DNA of 44,113 bases, taken from the NCBI GenBank assembly GCA_945869465.1, contig CAMBPB010000016.1, forward strand, positions 1 to 44,113, written 5' to 3'. Source of the DNA: Prosthecobacter debontii (GTDB lineage Bacteria > Verrucomicrobiota > Verrucomicrobiia > Verrucomicrobiales > Akkermansiaceae). Below the pieces are notes generated by a model. It was not told where the DNA came from. It saw nothing but the letters and a program-made list of their open reading frames with translations, and did not search any database. A program made the position numbers and the translations under genes. Positions within the stretch are counted from its first letter, which is position 1, and every line of letters begins with the position of its first letter. This document shows, piece by piece, positions 39,560 to 44,113 of the stretch.

Positions 39560-42550
39560 ATGCAAATCAAACACATGAAAAGCACGGTTTGCATCGCGAT
39601 GATGTTGACGGGCCTGTTGCAGGCGGCGCCCAATCCGTATGCGACATGGAAACATTCCGGATCCATCGCACTGCTCACCACCCCCGAAGGCGCGAACCTG
39701 CCCGCTTCGGCGTCGGAGACCGACTTCCCGGTGTTGGTGCGCTTGCACAAGGACTGGTTCAAATTCAGCGAGGCCAAGCCGAATGGGGAGGATCTTCGCT
39801 TTTCCAACAGCGCGGGAGCACCAATGGTCTATCAAGTGGACGAGTGGAACGCCGCGGAAGGAACCGCCAGCATCTGGGTGCGCGTGCCGGGCATCAAAGG
39901 AAACGCCATTCAGGAACTCAAACTCCATTGGGGCAAGGCGGATGCCGTGGCGGAATCGAATCCCAAGGCGGTCTTCAACGAGTCGAACGGCTATGCCAGC
40001 GTCCTGCACATGAGCGACCCGCTCGTGGATGACGCCGGCGGGACGGAACCAATGGACCAGGGCACGACGCCGACGGCGGGAATCGTCGGGCAGGCGCGGC
40101 ATCTCGCGGGCAAACAGGGGATCTTTGGCGGCGACAAGATCACGACCTATCCGCCGGGCCGAGGGCCGATGACGAGTGAGGTGTGGTTCCGCGCCGAGCA
40201 GACGAACGGAACAGTGCTGGCGTGGGGTGAGGAAAAGCGGCCCCGCAAGGTGATGTTCAATTTCCTCAGCCCGCCGCGCATGGCCATCCAGTGTTATTTC
40301 GCCGATGTGGAGGCCAAGACGCCGCTGGCTACGAACCAGTGGTTTCACGTCGTCCATACCTATTCGGATAAAGATTCGCGGGTGTATGTCAATGGCGTGC
40401 TGGACGGGACCTCGACGCCGGTGCTCGACATGCCCGAGACCTCACGCATGTGGATCGGCGGATGGTATAACAACTATAAGTTCGTCGGCGATGTCGATGA
40501 AGTGCGGATTTCCAAAGTGGTGCGCTCGGCGGACTGGGTGAAATTGCAATACGAAAACCAGAAGCCGCTGCAAACTCTGACGGGACCGCTTGTGCAGTCG
40601 GGGAACACCTTTGCGGTGACACCGGCCACAGCGACGGTGCCGGAAGGCAAGAGCATGACCTTCACCGCCCAGGCGGGCGGCGCGCTCAAGTTGGTTTGGA
40701 CTTTGAAAAGCGAGGGTCAGGAAACCTTGGTGGCCGTCGATCGCTTTGCGTTCAACTTCGCTGCGGGGCGCGTGGCGGGCGACAAGGCGGTGATGCTGCA
40801 ATGCAAGGCGGTCTATCCGAAAGAGGTGAGGACGAAGGATATCGCGATTTCCATCAAGGAGACGATTCCCGATCCGGTTTTCACACTCACCGCACCGCCG
40901 TCCTGGGACGGGCGAACCACCATCGAAGTCGTGCCGCAGGTGATGAACTCCAGCGAGCTGAAAGCGAAGGGGGCCGGTGAGCTAAAGATTGAGTGGAACG
41001 TCTCGCCTTTCGCGGTGATCAAGGAAGTCTCGCCCGGGAAACTCATCCTCAAGCGGGCGCAAAACAGCGGCAAGCTGACGGTGACCGCGGCGATCAGCAA
41101 CGGCGGCAAGCCCGTCACGCAGTCGGTGACCATCGCCGTCACCGAGCCCAAGAGCGACCCATGGGTGGCACGCCCGCCCGAGAAGGACGAAAAACCGGAA
41201 GAGGGCCAGTTTTATGCAAGGGACGACAAGAACGAAGGCACGCTCTATTATAATGGCACCCTAGCCGAAGCCGCCGATGCGGTGTTTCTCAAACTCTATG
41301 CCCACGACACGCTGATCAAAACGGAAAGCGCCAAGCCCGCTGCGGACAAGTCCTATGCCTTTGCCGTGAAGCTCAAGCCGGGGCTGATCAAATACAAAGT
41401 GGAGTTCGGCACCAAGGCCGGTGCTCAGGAGACGGTCCAACAGACGGTGGGCAACCTCGTCTGCGGCGATGCCTACCTCATCGACGGCCAGTCCAACGCG
41501 TTGGCCACCGATACCGGCGAGAAATCCCCGCCGGAAACCAACGAGTGGATCCGCAGCTACGGTCGCCCTTCGGCGAACCCCAAGGACGCGGCGGGCAATC
41601 TCTGGTGCAACCCGGTCTGGAAGGCCCAGCAAGGGGAAAAGGCCGTGCTGGGATGGTGGGGCATGGAACTGGCCAAAAAGCTGCTAGAAAGCGGCAAGGT
41701 TCCCATTTTCATTATCAACGCCGCAGCCGGGGGAACACGCATCGACCAGCACCAGCGCAGTGCCGCCAATCCGGCCGACCTCGAAACGCTTTACGGGAAA
41801 ATGCTTTGGCGCGTGCAACAGGCGAAGTTGACCCACGGCATCCGCGGCATCCTGTGGCATCAGGGTGAAAACGACCAGGGCTCGGCTGGGCCTACGGGCG
41901 GATACGGTTGGGAGAGTTATCACCAGCTATTTGTGGAGATGTCAGCCGGTTGGAAGCAGGACTTCCCGAACGTGAGGAACTATTACATTTTCCAGATCTG
42001 GCCGAATGCGTGCAGCATGGGCGGTAACAAGGGATCCGGCGACATGCTGCGCGAAAAACTGCGCTCCCTGCCACAGCTTTATTCGAACATGGGCGTGATG
42101 TCCACGCTCGGAATCAAACCGCCCGGCGGCTGTCACTTTCCGCTGGATGGCTGGTCGGATTTCGCGCGCCTGATCCAACCCCTGATCGAGCGGGATCAAT
42201 ACGGCAAGGTGTTCACCGAATCGATCACGCCGCCCGATCTCAAGCAGGTATATTATACGGGCGCGGCCAAGGATACGATCGTCCTCGAGTTCGACCAGCC
42301 GGTGATCTGGATGGATTCGCTGGCCGGCCAGATCTATCTGGACGGGGAAAAGGACAAGGTCGCTTCGGGCAAAGTCAGCGGGAACGTGCTGACCCTCACG
42401 TTGAAGCAACCCTCGGCGGCAACGAAGATTACCTATCTGAAAGAAGCCGCCTGGAACCAGAACGACCTGATTCTTGGCGCCAACGGCATCGCCGCGCTGA
42501 CCTTCTGCGACGTGCCGCTCCAGTCCGCACAGCCGCAAAGCCAAAGGTAG
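39560..42550 (+). CDS. Large multidomain secreted esterase: DUF2341, LamG, SASA
   Basis: A 996-residue exported protein. The signal peptide is about residues 1-27 (ending LLQAAPNP). Residues about 45-125 match DUF2341 (SETDFPVLVRLHKDWFKFSE, RFSNSAGAPMVYQVDEW). A LamG/concanavalin-like domain follows (about 150-340), with AEQTNGTVLAWGEEKRP and FHVVHTYSDKDSRVYVNGVL and DEVRISKVVRS. The middle 200 residues look like Ig-type beta-sandwiches (AVTPATATVPEGKSMTFTAQ). The C-terminal half carries an SGNH/SASA hydrolase with the nucleophile in YLIDGQSNALATDTG, GILWHQGENDQGSAGP and the His in GGCHFPLDGWSDFARLI. It probably binds and deacetylates a polysaccharide. A CAGGA sequence upstream of ATG 39560 supports this start; M at 39575 is an alternative. 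Followed by the DUF6807 genes. Confidence 0.82.
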   Translation: MQIKHMKSTVCIAMMLTGLLQAAPNPYATWKHSGSIALLTTPEGANLPASASETDFPVLVRLHKDWFKFSEAKPNGEDLRFSNSAGAPMVYQVDEWNAAEGTASIWVRVPGIKGNAIQELKLHWGKADAVAESNPKAVFNESNGYASVLHMSDPLVDDAGGTEPMDQGTTPTAGIVGQARHLAGKQGIFGGDKITTYPPGRGPMTSEVWFRAEQTNGTVLAWGEEKRPRKVMFNFLSPPRMAIQCYFADVEAKTPLATNQWFHVVHTYSDKDSRVYVNGVLDGTSTPVLDMPETSRMWIGGWYNNYKFVGDVDEVRISKVVRSADWVKLQYENQKPLQTLTGPLVQSGNTFAVTPATATVPEGKSMTFTAQAGGALKLVWTLKSEGQETLVAVDRFAFNFAAGRVAGDKAVMLQCKAVYPKEVRTKDIAISIKETIPDPVFTLTAPPSWDGRTTIEVVPQVMNSSELKAKGAGELKIEWNVSPFAVIKEVSPGKLILKRAQNSGKLTVTAAISNGGKPVTQSVTIAVTEPKSDPWVARPPEKDEKPEEGQFYARDDKNEGTLYYNGTLAEAADAVFLKLYAHDTLIKTESAKPAADKSYAFAVKLKPGLIKYKVEFGTKAGAQETVQQTVGNLVCGDAYLIDGQSNALATDTGEKSPPETNEWIRSYGRPSANPKDAAGNLWCNPVWKAQQGEKAVLGWWGMELAKKLLESGKVPIFIINAAAGGTRIDQHQRSAANPADLETLYGKMLWRVQQAKLTHGIRGILWHQGENDQGSAGPTGGYGWESYHQLFVEMSAGWKQDFPNVRNYYIFQIWPNACSMGGNKGSGDMLREKLRSLPQLYSNMGVMSTLGIKPPGGCHFPLDGWSDFARLIQPLIERDQYGKVFTESITPPDLKQVYYTGAAKDTIVLEFDQPVIWMDSLAGQIYLDGEKDKVASGKVSGNVLTLTLKQPSAATKITYLKEAAWNQNDLILGANGIAALTFCDVPLQSAQPQSQR

Positions 42551-42647
42551 GCTATTCATGATCTGCAGGTGCAAAGTGACCATTCCATCAGACAATGAAA
42601 GCTAGGCAAACCAACGATAGTTCCATAATCATCCCTTCAGTCATCCG

Positions 42648-43574
42648 ATGAAATCCAACACTTCGACAAAACCGGCCATCCTGGCGCTATTCCTCGGTGC
42701 GGCCCTCACTGCTCCGGCCGGACCCCTCACATTGCGGCAGGACGAGGCCACGAACACGATTTCCGTCTATCGCGAGAATGTTGCCCGGCCGATCCTCACC
42801 CAGAATGCCAAGCCGGACATGCGGCCTTACCTGCATCCGATCGTGGCACCGGATGGCAATGGCGTGCTCACGGAATACAGCCCCGGCCATCATCCGCATC
42901 AGACGGGTCTCTACTGGGGCTTTACCAGAGTCAATGGCCGGGACTATTTCCACAATCCCAGCAACGGTTATTGGCGCCGGGTCTCCAGTAAGCCGGTCGT
43001 CGCTAAAGGCGAGTCTGTGAAGTGGTCCACGGTGTATCATCTTCTGGATGCCGCTGGTCAGCCAATCTTGGCTGAGACCCAGAATTGGACGATGCGGGAT
43101 AGCGGCGACCGATACTTGCTGGACCTCGAGTGGACGGGTGAAGGTCTGGTCGATATCACCGTCGGGAAATATGATTACGGCGGGCTCTTTCTCCGGATGC
43201 CGTGGCGGGACGGGATGGAGGGCGCTGCGTTCAATAGCAACGGAAATCGCAATAACGAAGCCACTGGGCAGACCGCATCATGGGTGGATGTCGGTATCAA
43301 ACTTGAGGGTCGCAGTAACCAGGCTCACATTGCCATTTTTGACCACCCCAAGAACTCCGGCTACCCGCTGCCATGGCGTGTGGATGCCCAGTTAGGCATC
43401 GGCCCCTGCCGCGCCATCACTGGCGATTGGACCATCGCCAAAGGAAAATCGGAAACAATACGCCACCAATTTCTCGTTTATTGTGGTGAATTCAAGGAGG
43501 GTGCGATCAATGAGGCCTGGGAGAAATACAGCGGAAAAAGTATTGGCGCTGCGTTAACGCAACCCACCAAGTAA
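42648..43574 (+). CDS. DUF6807 (PmoA-like) exported protein, first copy
   Basis: A 308-residue exported protein. The signal peptide is about residues 1-24 (ending TAPAGPLTL). The family pattern is clear: ISVYRENVARPILTQNAKPD, MRPYLHPIVAPDGNG, then the His-rich SPGHHPHQTGLYWGF, RDYFHNPSNGYWRRV, and later YDYGGLFLRMPWR and IAIFDHPKNSGYPLPWRVD. Members of this family are frequently encoded in polysaccharide loci of Verrucomicrobia, Planctomycetes and Bacteroidetes; the function is unknown. It lies 97 bases after the large esterase gene and 87 bases before a second copy, so the three probably form an operon. ATG 42648 directly precedes the signal peptide. Confidence 0.82.
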   Translation: MKSNTSTKPAILALFLGAALTAPAGPLTLRQDEATNTISVYRENVARPILTQNAKPDMRPYLHPIVAPDGNGVLTEYSPGHHPHQTGLYWGFTRVNGRDYFHNPSNGYWRRVSSKPVVAKGESVKWSTVYHLLDAAGQPILAETQNWTMRDSGDRYLLDLEWTGEGLVDITVGKYDYGGLFLRMPWRDGMEGAAFNSNGNRNNEATGQTASWVDVGIKLEGRSNQAHIAIFDHPKNSGYPLPWRVDAQLGIGPCRAITGDWTIAKGKSETIRHQFLVYCGEFKEGAINEAWEKYSGKSIGAALTQPTK

Positions 43575-43661
43575 ACAGGCCAGGCTGTTACGAAACCTGC
43601 CGCCAATTGAGGACAACCCCAACAGAATCAACATTTTAAATTTAATAGATACAAGCAATCC

Positions 43662-44113
43662 ATGAAAACGACCCTGCAATCAACCCTTGCCCTGCTGGCG
43701 CTATGCCTCGGTGCAACAACCATGATGCAAGCCGCAACTCTCACGCTGCGTCAAGACGAGGCCGCGAATACAATATCCGTATATCGTGATAAAGTTGCCG
43801 AACCGATCTTAACACAGAACGCCAAGCCGGATATGCGGCCTTTCATTCACCCGATTGTGGCTCCCGACGGCAAAGGCGTACTGACAGCAGATCGCCCTCA
43901 ATATCAAGGGGAGACGACCGGAATCTTCTGGGGCCTGCAACAAGTCAACGATCGCGACTATTTCAAGAATTTCGACGGAGGCTACTGGCGTAAGGTTTCC
44001 AGTAAGCCGCTTGTTGCCAAGGGGGATACCGTGAAGTGGAGCACAGTCTATCATCTGCTCGGTGCCGATGGCAACCCGATCATGGCCGAGACACAGGTCT
44101 GGAGGATGCGCGA
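43662..44113 (+). CDS. DUF6807 (PmoA-like) exported protein, second copy, 5' part
   Basis: The first 150 codons of a paralogue of the preceding gene, open to the window end. The signal peptide runs to about residue 25 (ending TMMQAATL). It closely follows the first copy: TLRQDEAANTISVYRDKVAE, NAKPDMRPFIHPIVAPDGKG, and RDYFKNFDGGYWRKVSSK. The difference is at the His-rich motif: GHHPHQTGLYWG of the first copy is QYQGETTGIFWG here, so the His residues of that motif are gone. The leader before ATG 43662 is unusually AT-rich (43632-43656), which may hold its promoter. The 3' part lies outside the window. Confidence 0.8.
   Translation, partial: MKTTLQSTLALLALCLGATTMMQAATLTLRQDEAANTISVYRDKVAEPILTQNAKPDMRPFIHPIVAPDGKGVLTADRPQYQGETTGIFWGLQQVNDRDYFKNFDGGYWRKVSSKPLVAKGDTVKWSTVYHLLGADGNPIMAETQVWRMR

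Overview
The window is GC-rich (about 60% by eye) bacterial chromosome, most likely from a Verrucomicrobiota member of the Verrucomicrobiales/Luteolibacter-Haloferula type. The basis is gene content: a secreted PSCyt1/PSD1 cytochrome paired with a DUF1501 protein, several Tat-exported Gfo/Idh/MocA oxidoreductases, many sialate-O-acetylesterase-type and SGNH esterases, and DUF6807 (PmoA-like) proteins. This mix is typical of Planctomycetes-Verrucomicrobia polysaccharide degraders. The taxonomic call is inference. No rRNA, tRNA, CRISPR array, phage or intact transposase was seen.

Layout. 0-3.3 kb: the 5' part of a secreted esterase, a DUF5329 protein, and a three-gene operon (PlsC-like acyltransferase, GT2 glycosyltransferase, SAM methyltransferase) that resembles the tailoring end of aryl-polyene clusters. 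3.3-3.7 kb: a hairpin and a 15-bp tandem repeat. 3.7-5.8 kb: an SDR dehydrogenase and a NahK-like sugar kinase. 6-10 kb: two small lipoproteins, a class IV aminotransferase (PabC-like), a Tat-exported Gfo/Idh oxidoreductase and a PH-domain membrane protein. 10.1-14.6 kb: a SNF2 helicase, a SWIM zinc-finger protein carrying a C-terminal helix-turn-helix, and a 140-residue unknown protein preceded by a long poly-C tract. 14.7-20.1 kb: two more Gfo/Idh proteins flanking an operon of an aldolase-like barrel protein and a PfkB kinase. 20.3-21.6 kb: a graveyard of glycosidase remnants (GH106/GH2 pieces and a GH43-like gene with two in-frame stops). 21.8-27 kb: an esterase-rich locus (two sialate-O-acetylesterase-like proteins, an SGNH hydrolase, and a secreted transglutaminase-like protein with a carbohydrate-binding tail). 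27.2-28.6 kb: a LOG-family protein and a 125-bp tandem repeat. 28.6-33.4 kb: a DUF1501-PSCyt1/PSD1 pair and xylose isomerase. 33.7-38.5 kb: housekeeping genes (zinc-ribbon coiled-coil protein, RarD-like transporter, and the tyrA-aroA-cmk operon). 38.6-44.1 kb: a lipoprotein, an IF-1-like protein, a large DUF2341-LamG-esterase and two tandem DUF6807 proteins, the last cut by the window end.

How it fits together. The accessory parts read as periplasmic or secreted machinery for a decorated (acetylated) polysaccharide: esterases remove acetyl groups, exported oxidoreductases act on sugars, and the kinase, aldolase-like protein, isomerase and SDR could feed released sugars into central metabolism. 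Decayed CAZyme fragments and a decayed oxidoreductase tail show that this repertoire is turning over. The housekeeping genes (aromatic amino acid synthesis, cmk, xylA) show that this is the chromosome and not a mobile element. The most interesting unexplained parts are the SNF2/SWIM-HTH/140-aa operon, the aldolase-like/PfkB operon, the transglutaminase-CBM protein inside the esterase locus, and the hairpin-repeat family.
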